Shown: one piece after another, positions 1 to 10,705 of the stretch
Position numbering within the stretch: the first letter of the stretch is position 1
Layout: each line of letters opens with the position of its first letter
Notes under the pieces: generated by a model
Databases searched by the model: none
What the model was told of the DNA's origin: nothing
What the model saw: only the letters and a program-made list of their open reading frames with translations
Position numbers and translations under genes: made by a program
DNA from: Podospora bellae-mahoneyi
Lineage: Eukaryota > Ascomycota > Sordariomycetes > Sordariales > Podosporaceae
Assembly (NCBI RefSeq): GCF_035222275.1
Contig: NC_085884.1
Location: 2,170,001 to 2,234,000 of the forward strand
Reading direction: 5' to 3'
DNA: 64,000 bases

Positions 1-1134
1 GCACTCGGTTTCCCGCCCTCTCATGTACTCTTCCAGAGTCCACTGAATGTCTATTAACCAGTTGTCGGGATTCTCAATGTCGCAGATGTATCCCGGTTCC
101 GTGTCCAAGCCATCAAAAAGCCAGATGCCGTTACCGATGGGCACAAAAGCAACAAAATGATAGGCTGCACTAGAAGCACCACTACTGCGTCTTCTATTAG
201 CAGATGCTGCCTTTCCCCTTGCCCTCTTGGCCGCCCGGGCCCGCTTGTTCCGCATGGCGTCTTGTTCAAGCTCCAGCACAGCATTTAGAAGGTCAAGGCG
301 GCTGTTGTGCATATTGTGGGCAGCTCGTATAAAGGTGCTGGTGGCGACCTTGTTGCCTCGGAACGGGGGGCTCAAGTCCTTGGACTGCTCCTTGAACTCG
401 CTAAGCTTTTCCCCGAGAGCAAGATCTTTGGCGTTCATGACAATGTTCAGGAGGGCAATGGTACCGCACGCATTCGTAGCCGTCTGCCTGGAGAACCACA
501 AATCTGATTTGTCGTCGGGCTGATGCGGGAGCCAAACCTGCCGCATACTTATGTAACTTTGAAGGAATACCAACCCATAAACCGGAGACCTTTTGGAGGA
601 GCTGTTAGCAAGGTGAACCATCCGCAGGAGTTGAGAATCATACTCAAAAGTGGCAGCGAGCGTCTCGAGGTCCAGCGGTTCTCTTATCTCTGCGTCCTCA
701 ACACCCAGCTTTCTTAAGATGTCGGTGAAGAGCTTGGGATCCGACACCACCTCTGCCCAACCATCCCACTCTTCCAATTCGTTTTCCTTCCATGGTTCGA
801 GCGACGCCGCGATGATGTCTTTCGTCACGTGCTCGGGCAGTTCGGGCTCAGGTTCACTGTCAGGATCAGAGTCGGGCCCAGATTGCTGCCCCTCATCCTG
901 CTCTGCCTCAGGCTCCGGCTTATCAAGTGCTGGGTTATTTGCCTTCCGCTTTCTAGTCTTCGCAGGTGCCTGCTCTTGTTCGATATCACCAGGATGGCTG
1001 GGCTTCTTAGTCGCGCGACCCGAGCGACGAGGAGCGAAATCCCTAATATCCTCTGCGTTGGTGACGTGTTTTAGAGAGGAGGAGTCCTCTGGTGCATAAA
1101 ACGGATGCTTGTTCGGTGGTTTTCTCGGACCCAT
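1..1134 (-). CDS. Ubiquitin C-terminal hydrolase, UCH37/UCHL5-like (peptidase C12), C-terminus off the left edge
   Basis: A deubiquitinating cysteine protease; UCH37-type enzymes trim ubiquitin chains at the proteasome or in chromatin complexes. My reverse-strand translation stays open from the ATG at 1134 to the window edge with no intron needed. Residues 1-110 are basic then acidic and look disordered. The UCH core follows. Nucleophile motif NACGT has its Cys at about residue 223 (bases 466-468). The segment before the catalytic His is RGNKVATSTFIRAAHN, and AAYHFVAFVPI carries the His at about residue 326. LFDGLD holds the catalytic Asp. The helical C-terminal tail is missing because the sequence ends. 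The 110-residue N-terminal extension is long compared with human UCHL5, which starts almost at the catalytic core. The gene is divergent from POM152. BAP1 is the main alternative within the same family. Confidence 0.85.
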   Translation of the reverse strand, partial: MGPRKPPNKHPFYAPEDSSSLKHVTNAEDIRDFAPRRSGRATKKPSHPGDIEQEQAPAKTRKRKANNPALDKPEPEAEQDEGQQSGPDSDPDSEPEPELPEHVTKDIIAASLEPWKENELEEWDGWAEVVSDPKLFTDILRKLGVEDAEIREPLDLETLAATFEYDSQLLRMVHLANSSSKRSPVYGLVFLQSYISMRQVWLPHQPDDKSDLWFSRQTATNACGTIALLNIVMNAKDLALGEKLSEFKEQSKDLSPPFRGNKVATSTFIRAAHNMHNSRLDLLNAVLELEQDAMRNKRARAAKRARGKAASANRRRSSGASSAAYHFVAFVPIGNGIWLFDGLDTEPGYICDIENPDNWLIDIQWTLEEYMRGRETEC

Positions 1135-2076
1135 GCTGGATTGATATGCCGTGTTGCGTTGGGGAAAGAGAGAAAGAATACCGATCAACGCTGCTGAAAC
1201 GAAGGAAGAGGTTGATGATAGTTGGCGCAAGCTGACTGACTGACAGCAGTATGGGGTTGGTGCCTTGGTCTGCCTGGAATAGGAGGCACGGGTAGGTCAG
1301 TTTTCTGGGAAGTTACCAGAGCCATGAGATGCCGTGGCTGAACTTTGGATGTTTGGCAGGTGCTGGTGACGGCCCGTTGCGCTTTGCTACCCATCCAAGT
1401 TATCCATTACCTTGGACGCTTGGTTTTGACAATACACTCATCAAAAATAACAATCAAAATATGTCTTAATCCGGTGCATGAGGTGGGTGTCTTTGAGTAT
1501 CTTGGATATTCAAACAGACGGTTGGTGGTAGGAGGTGGACGGATGGACTACCGTCCGTTTCATGAGGAGAAGAAATATACCTTGAGCGGGCTGTGGAAGT
1601 TGCCGATGAAAATTAATTTCAGGCTCACAGTAATATTGGTCTGCAGAGCATCTTGTTGGGTTCCTAGATCAACCAGGGCAGGGTATGGAGTTGAGAAATA
1701 TCAAGCTCTGGAAGTTGTGATGAAAGTCAAGAGTGGAGACCTTAGCTTGAACTTAAACCAATCAGCATCGGCTGTCGTTGGACCCTGCCAGCGCGGCCCA
1801 GATGGAAACTGGAGACCGCGTCTTGATGTGCCGCTAACAAAAGCAACAGGAATTTTTGGCAGCTTTCTATTCGCACTGCGCTGCCTGCATCACCTCCACG
1901 ACGAACAGCCAACCGAATCTTTCTCGAACGAGCGGCCGTCACAAAACACACGCCTGTCGCCAGATACTGTCGCCATTACAAAAGTACCATCGTTGTTGCG
2001 CTTCAATCCATCGTCCATCCCTCATCACCCAAACCGAGCATCAAGTTATTAGCATCACCACCCAACCCGGCATGCC
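1135..2076. promoter_or_regulatory. Divergent intergenic region between the UCH37-like gene and POM152
   Basis: This stretch must hold both 5' leaders and promoters, because the flanking genes point away from each other. A plus-strand frame is open from 1345 to 2052, but it shows no recognisable domain and no codon pattern, so I treat it as chance. I found no clear TATA box or RNA gene. Confidence 0.5.
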
Positions 2077-2080
2077 ATGA
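2072..2080 (+). promoter_or_regulatory. Two-codon upstream ORF overlapping the POM152 start
   Basis: ATG-CCA-TGA lies at 2072-2080 and its stop overlaps the POM152 start codon at 2077 (ATGA overlap). This is visible in the sequence. A ribosome ending here could step back or re-initiate at the main ATG, which is known for ATGA/TGATG arrangements. A regulatory role is inference. Confidence 0.45.
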
Positions 2081-5000
2081 CCGGCGTCGGTGCCTTTCCT
2101 CAGACCCCCGTGGCACCCCGAGTAGGGCGTGCCCGGCCAACTCCCTTCAACAACAATCATCCGCCAACCCTCCAACACCAGCCTCGACGACCACTGGCAA
2201 ACCCCAATCCGCTGCCCGTGGCTCCCCAAGCAGGCGGCGCACCCCCCACTGCCAACCCTCCCGTCATTCCATTAAACATCCTCGATGCCCCGACACAGCG
2301 TCTGTACGCGGTTGCCGTCTATGCTGCGCTCTTGGCATGGAAGCTCTACGACTGGGCCGGCGTGGTGGAGGAGGACACCGAGTCCTTGTGGCTGTTTCTC
2401 AAATGGGTTGCCATAGATTGCGCCTTCTTGTTCGGCCTGCCAGAGCTTAGGATACCATGGCTGGAACTATCGCAGCCCTTCGTTATATCGGCCTTCTTTA
2501 TTCACGCCTTCATTGACTGGTCCTTGATGTTCAACCTTGGGGTATGTTGTGTCCGTCCTCCAGGGAGGTGTTTTGGTACTGACTTTGGGTCTTGAACAGT
2601 TTGGTTGGCAGGGATGGATCATCGGAATTGTCAAGATGTTTTATGATCGCGAACTGGCTATTTCTGAGCACAACGTCAAGCTTTCCAACATTATTCACAA
2701 CCACTCGCTCATCATGGGCAAGCAAATCATCAACATTCTCCCCGAGGGCTCAGCGGTGCTCAACCCCGAACGACACCCGCTCTGCTTGAGTAGTGACCAG
2801 AAGACCGCGCTCATCCCCATGTTTTTCAACGCTACCATTCCGGTCGAAGTCGAGCTGCTTCGCACCGATCTCGAAACGGGTCATCAAGAGTCCATCAAGC
2901 TCGGCAGAGTGCATCTTAGGGATATCGAACGAAAGGCCAAGAAGAATAGCGACCTTGATGATATGCAGTCTGTGGTCCACTTTGAATATCCTGCCAAGAA
3001 GCCTGGCGCCTACCAACTCGGAAAAGTTCTGGACGAGTACAAGTTGGAGGTGCAGCGTCCTGGTCCCCCAACTTTTGTTGTGCCTTGCCCAAAGGCTTGG
3101 GTTGGGCCCACGACAACCCCCGGAAGGTGTCTCGCTGATCTCTCGGATCTGACTCTTCAGGTGGAAGGTACTCCGCCCCTCAAGATCACTTACAGCCGTG
3201 CCATCAATGGCAAGGATGTCAGCTTTCACTTTCAGAGCTTGCAGCCCGAGGGATTCACGAGTCCTCTCGGCGCCATACGGCCCACGAGTCTGGTGCAGGA
3301 TGACGATGAAGACATCTCCTGGGCCAGGCCCCAGCGCGTTCCTGTCAGTGTCAACGAGTCCATGTACGCCAGCGGAAAGTGGCAGTACTCTGTTGACGAG
3401 GTCCAGGACGGATTTGGGAACGTTGTTAAGTACATTTCCCCTTCGGAAGATCCAGAGGGCAAAGCCAAGCCCAAGGAACTGGTCCAGGACTTCCTCGTCA
3501 AAGAACGCCCAATCCTTAAACTTGATGGGTGTGATCTGAGGAACCCGTTGAGGGCTGCCAGGGGTGACTCCAAGGAGCTGCCGGTCAAGTTTGGGATTGG
3601 CGGTACGCCTGATTCAACAGCGCACAGTCTGAGCTGGCTTTTCTCGCCCATAGACACCCTTACAGATACCGGAGATCACGGAGATGTGGTTTCGGTTGGC
3701 ACCTTCAATGCTAAAAATGCCAGGGACAAACCAAGGATCTCTGCTCCCGGTCTTTACACTCTCAAGTCTGTATCTTCCGGTGGATGTGAGGGTGAAGTGC
3801 GGGAGCCATCCTCCTGCTTGCTTTTGAACCCTCTCGAACCAAAACTTTCACTGCGTTCAGAAGAAATTCCAGACACATGTGCTGGCAACTCGATCGGTCT
3901 CCAGGTGGACCTTCACTTGATTGGCACTCCACCGTTCATCCTTCGATACGATATCATTGAAAACGGAAAAACGAAACACGCGGACCCGGTTAAGATCCCT
4001 GGCCTGCGCCACCAGATGGAGTTGATCCCCAGCGTTTCCGGGCACCACAAGTACATCTTCACTCATATCAGTGACGATGTCTACAAGGGAATCAAACTTT
4101 CGGGCCCAGAATTCACCCTGGAGCAGGATGTCAAGCCGCAGGCGAGCGCTATTCTCCAGCAGACCATCGGTAAAAAGGCTTGCTTGGGAGACCACGTGAC
4201 GGCGGACGTCATGCTCCTGGGAGACGCACCCTTCACTTTGGAATGGGAAATCATCCACGATGGAAAGAGAAAGGCCCACAAGGCTACCAACATTGAAAGG
4301 AATGAGTACCAAATCTCGACGCCGCCTTTGACCCAGGGTGGCGAGTACACTCTGGCATTGAGCAGCGTGCAGGACAAGAGAGGCTGCCGCAACTTTTTGA
4401 AGCAAGAGTTGAAGATCTCGGTACGTCGCCAAAGCCCAAGGGCTGCGTTTGGCCAGATTGAGCACAAGCGCAAGATCACGGGCGTCGAGGGCTCCCCCCT
4501 TAGCCTGCCTTTGAGGCTCACTGGTGAGGGACCCTGGAAGGTTTCGTACATCAAGCTCAACGACGACGCGGCTACGCGTCAAGAGAGGACTGTCAGAAAC
4601 GACAATGGTTATCTTTCGGTCCGGGAACGTGGTACCTACCAGCTTGTGGATGTTTGGGACCACCAATGCCATGGTGTTATTGACCCCAAGACCTCCACAT
4701 TTGAGGTCGACTGGTTCTCTCGCCCCGACATGTCTGTGCTGCTCTCTCACGGCGTTCAGCGAACGGAGACTGGATACCGCCTGGAAGATGTCTGCGAAGG
4801 TGATGTGTCTGGTTTCGAGGTGGGCATGAAGGGTAAGTCGATACTCCATCACTGTGGTAATTTGATCAACTGTTAACTTGTCATAGGAACTCCCCCATTC
4901 TCGATTGAGTACGAGATTCGCCACAAGGCCCCTCAAGGATCAGCGTCTACTGCTAAGAAGAAGTTTGATGTCGCCTTGAGAAAGGAATCAATCCAAGCCG

Positions 5001-6004
5001 ACACATCCAAGGCCGGCACATACAGGTACAAGTTCACGGCGTTGGAAGACCACCTGTACAACAGCGATCGCAACTTCAAGCCCGTGCTCGTAGAGCAGAA
5101 GGTGAACAGCAAGCCCACGGCGGCATTTGCCAAACCTGGACAAACCTTCAAGTATTGCAAGTCCGAGCAGGGTGCGGAAGAAGGAATCCCTGTCGTCCTC
5201 TCAGGTGTGCCTCCATTTTCTCTGGAGGTCGAGATCAAGCACCAAAGCGCCGCCCTCCCCGAGATTTACCGGACCCCCGTCATCAACTCGAACACGTACG
5301 AAATCCAGATCCCTCGGCATCAGCTTCGCCTTGGTACCCAGAACATCCGCATCCGCGATGTCAAGGATGGCAGCGGCTGCCACTCGGCCACAGCCAACAT
5401 TGGCGGTCCTTCGATCCAGGTGCAGCTCTTTGAGGCGCCCACCATCTACCCGCTCGAGACACGCACCGACTACTGCGTGGGTGAGCGTATCTCGTACACC
5501 TTGTCAGGCAGCCCACCATTCGACGTCTGGTATACCTTTCACGGCGTCGAGCGCAAAGCCAAGTCAACCACGACTAACTTCCGTCGCGTGGCCGAGTCGC
5601 CTGGTGAGTTTGTCATCACGACCATTTCAGACAAGTCGTCCGAGTGCAAGGCGCCTGTCAATGTGGCCAAGACGATCCACCCCATGCCGGCCGTCAAGAT
5701 CAGCAGGGGCAAGAACGCTCGCGTTGATATCCACGAAGGTGGAGAGGTGGAGATTCTGTTCGAGTTCTGGGGCACGCCTCCGTTTGAGTTTACGTATACT
5801 CGTAGCACGAACGCGAAGAAGGGACAGAAGAGTGTTGTGTTGGAGACCAGGCACGATATTAGCCACGAGCACAGCAAGGTCATCCGGGCGAGCCAGGAGG
5901 GCACGTACGAGGTTGTGGCCATCAAGGATAAGTTTTGCGCTTTTTCGACGATGGGGGGAGATGAGAAGGGTGATAGGAAGGGACAGAAGAAGTTGGGGTA
6001 TTGA
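2077..6004 (+). CDS. POM152: Nucleoporin POM152, nuclear pore membrane-ring protein
   Basis: Integral pore membrane protein of the luminal ring that anchors the nuclear pore complex in the envelope. Model: exons 2077-2541, 2600-4832 and 4887-6004, giving 1271 aa, a normal length for filamentous fungi. Intron 1 (2542-2599, GTATGT...ACAG) is phase 0. An alternative acceptor at 2611 is also in frame and would drop FGWQ. Intron 2 (4833-4886, GTAAGT...ATAG) is phase 1. The N-terminus (about 1-70) is Pro-rich. Hydrophobic segments follow at about 70-160, including the stretch ending in the luminal boundary, and then the conserved block [10 protein letters not shown] and [20 protein letters not shown]. 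The rest is a string of at least eight Ig-like luminal repeats, each with a G-x-P-P-F/L-x-x-x-Y core ([63 protein letters not shown] and others). Start chosen at 2077, the first ATG opening this frame. Confidence 0.95.
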
Positions 6005-6482
6005 TGGGAGGCGTGTAGGGGTGAATATGAATGGTGGGTGGACTGGTGGATGTAGGACTGGGTTTGGGAGGAAGCGCTTGACAAAAGAAATTGGTATTTT
6101 ATCTTGGGGGTTTTTGTCACATTTTTTTATTTTCTGGGATTGTAACTAAATGAGGTAAACCATAGCACGGCGTTTTTGTGGGAAATTGAAATGGGTGATG
6201 TTGGTATTTATGGGGATTGGGGGAGAATAGAACTTGGTGACTGGTGTTTGTTCAGATGAATCCGATGCTTGTTGTCTGTCAGTGGTTTGGGACACCTAGG
6301 CGGAAGTACCTACCAGCATGACGATGATAGCAGATGAAGATCGGGGCTCAGCAATTTGGAATAAGGTCTGAAGCCTTGATTTTGTTCCCCCACAGGATTT
6401 ATGGGCCAGTTGTAGGATGAACTTTGATGATCGACTTTGAGCACTCGACCAACACCTCATTTACAAAAACCTGACAAAAACA
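6005..6482. other. POM152 3' flank, no gene seen
   Basis: T- and G-rich 3' untranslated and spacer DNA. No open frame with coding character and no RNA gene was recognised. Confidence 0.5.
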
Positions 6483-6939
6483 ATGAGCCGCACCGACCCA
6501 AACAGAGACCATCTCGATGGTCAAACCGCACCTGGAAATGTGAACCCCCAGCCCGACTCAGTGTTGTCAAATGTGTCCGCACCATCACCACCATCGACAC
6601 CACCTACTCCCTTTAACACCCCCTGGCCCATCTGCCTCCCATCTTCACTCCCGTCTTCTGGTTTTTTTCTTGTGGGCTGCTTTTCTCTGGGTGGGTTGTT
6701 GTTTACCTGTCTTTGTGAGATCCGGGATTTTGCTGTTGCCGGTCATTTTGAGGGGAGGGAGGTTGTCACTGTTTCTGGAAGGGAGTTTGAGGATATGGGA
6801 TAATAGTGGGAGAAGGCGGGGTATGTGTGGTTGCCTGGTGTACGGTGGTTGTTTTTGGGAGGGGTCGGTGTATGATGTTGAGGGGGGTTGGGGTTTGGTA
6901 TTTGAGTGGGTGGTAGCTTTGGGGCTTGAGGGGGGTTAG
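6483..6939 (+). pseudogene. Small membrane-protein-like reading frame, apparently frameshifted
   Basis: I do not recognise this gene. A plausible start is the ATG at 6483 after an A-rich leader (ACAAAAACAATGAGC), followed by a hydrophilic Ser/Pro-rich N-terminus. Around 6641-6680 the best hydrophobic reading (IFTPVFWF, then FLWAAFLWVGCCLPVFV) is spread over different frames. Joining it needs frame changes near a C-rich run and at the T7 run at about 6661. The PVFWF block and the Pro-rich lead-in resemble the frame at 9555-10195, which suggests two related small membrane proteins. It may be a decayed gene, a gene with an unusual intron, or a consensus error at homopolymers. No function is proposed. 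Confidence 0.25.
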
Positions 6940-7454
6940 GTGGGTTGTTCAAGGGGGAAGGGGGGGGTAGTTGAAGAGGGGGGAGGGGAGGATGGGTATG
7001 TTCCTTTGGGGTTGGTGGTTTGTTTGAGATTGGGGGGAGTAAGGGTGTTGGAGGGGAGTGAGGGGTGGTTTTGGGTAAGTGAACCAGGACCTTGTAAGAG
7101 ATCGCAGAGCACAGACGAGGAAACAGTTTGTTCATCGTGATTTATTGTGTGTACTCTTCGTTCATGCCGCTGTCAACATGCTCAATTGTTCACTTCGTCC
7201 CCACCAATCAACCTTCAAAACACAATCTCATCTCTTGTTTCCCATCGACATCAGACACCCTATATTCGCCAGAGTGACCCATCGAAAAGCCGTATGGCAA
7301 CTCAACCGGTAGACAGCCTCGGCGCACCCACCCATCAGATACTCCTTTATCTCAGGCCTCTTCATCAATTTGCCATCCATTGAACAGTCCCCCATCAGCC
7401 ATCATCACAACCCCTTCATCAGAATACTTCCCATAAGAATAGACTCCACCAGAA
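6940..7454. other. G-rich spacer, no gene seen
   Basis: The stretch to about 7080 is strongly G-rich on the plus strand. The proline-rich minus-strand frame it produces is a composition artefact. Nothing else was recognised. Confidence 0.4.
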
Positions 7455-7664
7455 CACCCTTCATCAAAAACACCCTCCATCAAAACACCCTCCATCAAAA
7501 CACCCTCCATCAAAACACCCTCCATCAAAACACCCTCCATCAAAACACCCTCCATCAAAACACCCTCCATCAAAACACCCTCCATCAAAACACCCTCCAT
7601 CAAAACACCCTCCATCAAAACACCCTCCATCAAAACACCCTCCATCAAAACACCCTCCATCAAA
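7455..7664. repeat. 15-bp minisatellite (CACCCTCCATCAAAA)n
   Basis: There are twelve perfect head-to-tail copies of the 15-mer from 7471 to 7650, a thirteenth at 7651-7664 lacking its last A, and a degenerate 16-bp unit at 7455-7470. Looser CATCA/ACCCT units continue on both sides (7400-7455 and after 7680). The unit length is a multiple of three and several frames lack stops, so long artificial frames appear on both strands (pentapeptides HQNTL, MEGVL, FDGGC). No flanking coding signal supports translation. The copies are identical, which points to recent expansion. Confidence 0.97.
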
Positions 7665-8091
7665 CAGCCGTTTTTCCAGAACCTCATCACAGATAACTGG
7701 CCCCATCGAAATTTCACCACCAAATACCCGTCATTGAACTACCTCCCATCTAGGGAATATCTGCTTGTGGGAATCGCCGTGTCGTCTCACTATTCATACC
7801 AGAGTCGTTAATAAAGACACATCGAGATGATTCTGGCTGTCAGACATACCTGTAGTAAGCCCCAACGGCTTCCACTCGAGAGAACTATCCCGTAATCGAA
7901 GACCTTGTGATGTTAGCCAGCAAGGGACAAATGCACGTACCTTGTAGCTGATGATTCGACAACAATTTGATACAAAAAAAAGCTGTTCGCCCACCCACCC
8001 TATCTAGCCGACCGACTACCCACCCCAATCCAGCGAGCCGAGTCCAGGTAAGTATCCCGAGCCCGCAACTAGTGGTGGGCAGCCACGTCGT
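7665..8091. other. Spacer after the minisatellite, no gene seen
   Basis: No open frame with coding character and no RNA gene was recognised. Confidence 0.4.
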
Positions 8092-8571
8092 TTAGGCGTC
8101 GTAGAAGGTTCCACTTAAGGAGAGCTCTGCAACATCCGTGACGGTGAGGCCAGGATGGAGTTTGCTGCAGCCGTGTAATGCTTCAGACACCACCCTTCCG
8201 CGACAGTACCAGGCGACATCGAAGTCTGGATGTGGGTCACGAGGCATCAGTGTCACCAATTCCAAAGCCACACCGAGGGAGGGGAGGACCAAAGTGGCCG
8301 CACCCCACACGATGAGCCAGTGGGCTGGGTCCTCCGCCGAGCCAGACGTTCATAGAGCCACACAACGATAGACCCCCGTAAAGGGCAAGGCAATGATACT
8401 GCTGGAAAGGAGGAACACAAGAAGGGCGTAGCAAACACGCTGCCCACGCGTTCCAGAAGAAGGGGAAGAGAAGGATGGCATTCTTGCTTTCGGTAGTTGG
8501 CAAAGAGAGAAAAGAGAAGAGAAAATGTGACAAGGCTGGAGACTTGGGTTTTGAAGCCGCTCTGGAAGCAT
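8092..8571 (-). pseudogene. Two-helix membrane-protein-like frame broken by TGA
   Basis: I do not recognise this gene. On the minus strand one frame runs from 8571 to 8092 with a single TGA at 8350-8352. The part before it ends in a hydrophobic helix (VCYALLVFLLSSSIIALPF). The part after it begins with another (WLIVWGAATLVLPSLGVALE) and ends in a polar tail with the stop at 8092. Two plausible membrane segments in register across one stop suggest a nonsense-mutated small membrane protein, possibly a CGA-to-TGA change as RIP would make. An unseen intron is the other explanation. The evidence is hydrophobicity and frame agreement only. Confidence 0.2.
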
Positions 8572-9554
8572 GCTCGTTCTTGCTGTTTCCTATTACTGAG
8601 GTCATTTTGGTCCCCGCTTGCAGGCGTAGTTCCTTCCCAGTACGTCGAACTTCGCTGGGAGTTCTCCGAATCGTCCGTTGGTAGGAAGAGATGGGGAATG
8701 GAAGTCACAAATCTGAAAATCCGTGAGGAAAGAACAGAGCAGGACACCGGGTAATCTTTGGTCCCGAGGGTAAGTCCCATTGCATGTGTTGCCCTCCTGT
8801 CTGCGGGAAGCACCCCTGAGCTGTAGTTGAAGCATGGCTTGGGACCACCAAATCCTGGGTTAGCCACATTTCTCCAGGCAGAAGATATGACCGCGTAAAT
8901 GTTGAACTCCGTGACAGTTCAAGATAACCTAAAGAAAGTCACTACACACACAGGAAGATGTCAAAGAAAATTGAAACCATATTCGGACCATCAGGTAGTA
9001 GCCAGACAGATTTGGGGATAGGTGCTAACCTCAAACTTGGGCCAAAAATCATGGCACTTTTGGTTATGCACGGATAGAGAAAGAGGGAATTTAAAGTTCG
9101 CTTTTCCAAAACTTTTGAGTTTACAGTTGGCGTCTTTGCAAGATTCGGCACATTTTGCCAAGTGGGCTGAAAGCTTTTTTCACTACTTAATCGAATTGCC
9201 GACGATCTTTCCGAGGTTTAAAGGCGTTTCAAATTGCTGAAACGACCTCGGCCCTTGAGAAAGCGACCGCAAACAAGGAGCGAGCCTCTGAAAAGCCGAT
9301 CCGAGTTCAGAGCACAGAGAAGAACTCAATGGTGACAACCTATCTCGACCTCACCTCGGATCATGATACTGCCACAATCACCAGCTGCATCACACACACG
9401 CCTCAAACAATAAAAGACAGTTCTCATCTCTTGCTTCGAGTAGTAATGCAAAAACTCGACACAAAGGCGCTGAGTGACACAACCAGTGACCTCCCCCAAT
9501 CAAATACCCCATCATCACCACCACCGCCGCCCCCAAATCAACACTACGACAACG
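8572..9554. other. Spacer, no gene seen
   Basis: Mixed-composition DNA. Short overlapping frames on both strands show no coding character. Confidence 0.4.
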
Positions 9555-10195
9555 ATGGAAAGCCATGACCAAAGTCCTCCTCACACCCTACAAAATCCCC
9601 GGCCCGCCCCCTCCCCCCCTCACCCCCCTCCACCCCCTCGCACCCCCAGCGACAGACCCTCCTCAACATCCTCATCGCGCCCGTCTTCTGGTTCAACATA
9701 TCGCTCATATTCTGTGGTCTACGCCTTCTCCTGCCCATGGATTTCGACAAAGACACGGTCAGTCTTATGAAGCTGCACGGGCGGATTTTGTTGCAAGGTA
9801 TTACAGGAGGGACAGTTCTCGACTTGGTGCTCTTGGGGCTGTGGTACCTGACGGGGGGCTGGCAGATTTGGGGGGTGAGGTTTGCGAGGGAGCGCATGGC
9901 GGTGTGGAGAGGGTGGGAGGGGAATATTGGAATGGGGCAGGTGGAGAGGAGGTGTAGGGGGGTGTATAGGCCTTTGGGGATTTTGTTGGAGGAGTTGTGG
10001 AGGGGGTGGTTGGGGGATCCTTGGGAAGGGGAGAGGGGAAAGGGGGAGGCGGAGGGTTGGAAGTTGGGATGTGTTTGGCTGCTATTGGACTTTACTCTCT
10101 CTTTATTGTCGTTATGTGTCTATCGAGAAAAGGTGCATCACGTCAAGGTAGTCAACTGTCTTTCTCTCTTTCAAAAAAGGGCTTTGATCAGATGA
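9555..10195 (+). pseudogene. Small membrane-protein-like gene with a frame change at a C-rich tract
   Basis: I do not recognise this gene. The ATG at 9555 opens a Ser/Pro-rich N-terminus (MESHDQSPPHTLQNPRPAPS). In the C-rich stretch at about 9601-9650 the convincing continuation moves to another frame (TLLNILIAPVFWFNISLIF, then CGLRLLLPMDFDKDT, HGRILLQG and a hydrophobic LDLVLLGLWYL) and ends at 10195. That frame has a TGA just upstream (about 9566), so it cannot start on its own except at the internal Met at 9737. Two or three hydrophobic helices are visible. A one-base change in the C tract would join the parts; whether this is real decay or a base-calling error cannot be told here. It shares the PVFWF block with 6483-6939. 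Confidence 0.3.
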
Positions 10196-10705
10196 TGGGA
10201 GAATAAGGCTCTCTGGAACATAACTGGAAAGCATGCTGTTGGAGGAGGTACGAGTGCGGACAGACCGTGGGCGAGAGACAGGGCAGTGCCGACGTCAGTC
10301 TCACCGCAAGGCTCTGTCATGTCGTGCCGACTACCAGATTGGTGGGTAAGGCTGGACTGATGGGAGATGAAATCAGATTATCAGTTTCTCCATGTGCCGT
10401 CAGTCAGGCGTCCAAGAGATGGATTGATCTGTGCTTCTGTGCATCGTATTCCAGGGGGTGATGATGCGATTGGTTGTTGGAAGAGTGAGGCACTGGACGT
10501 GTGTGGCTTACCACCTTTGCTGCATGTGGACGCACGTCTTTGGGGATGGGAAAATCGCGAGATACGATGAGGGTGTTGTTGCGGCTGAAATAGGATGAAT
10601 ATGGAAATGTATATATCTCGCTCATGACGCCCACTGCGGCATGGCATGAGGAGTAACGATTTGGTCATACTCAACACCACTGAGCACCACAAGATCGAAA
10701 CCACG
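10196..10705. other. Upstream region of the RTA1-like pseudogene
   Basis: It holds a CCGACGTCA element (CRE/bZIP-like) at about 10289-10297. No open frame with coding character was seen. Confidence 0.35.

Noticed and set aside
1345-2052. Plus-strand open frame of 235 codons
   Set aside because: It lies in the divergent promoter of two real genes, has no domain and reads through what must be the POM152 leader.
6743-7135. Minus-strand proline-rich frame
   Set aside because: Produced by the G-rich plus strand; composition artefact without a start context or domain.
7352-7723. Minus-strand repeat protein (MEGVL pentapeptides) and plus-strand HQNTL frame
   Set aside because: Both are translations of the 15-bp minisatellite; any stop-free 3n repeat gives such frames.
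8253-8867. Minus-strand frame of 204 codons
   Set aside because: No domain. It overlaps the alternative two-helix frame and has no coding pattern.
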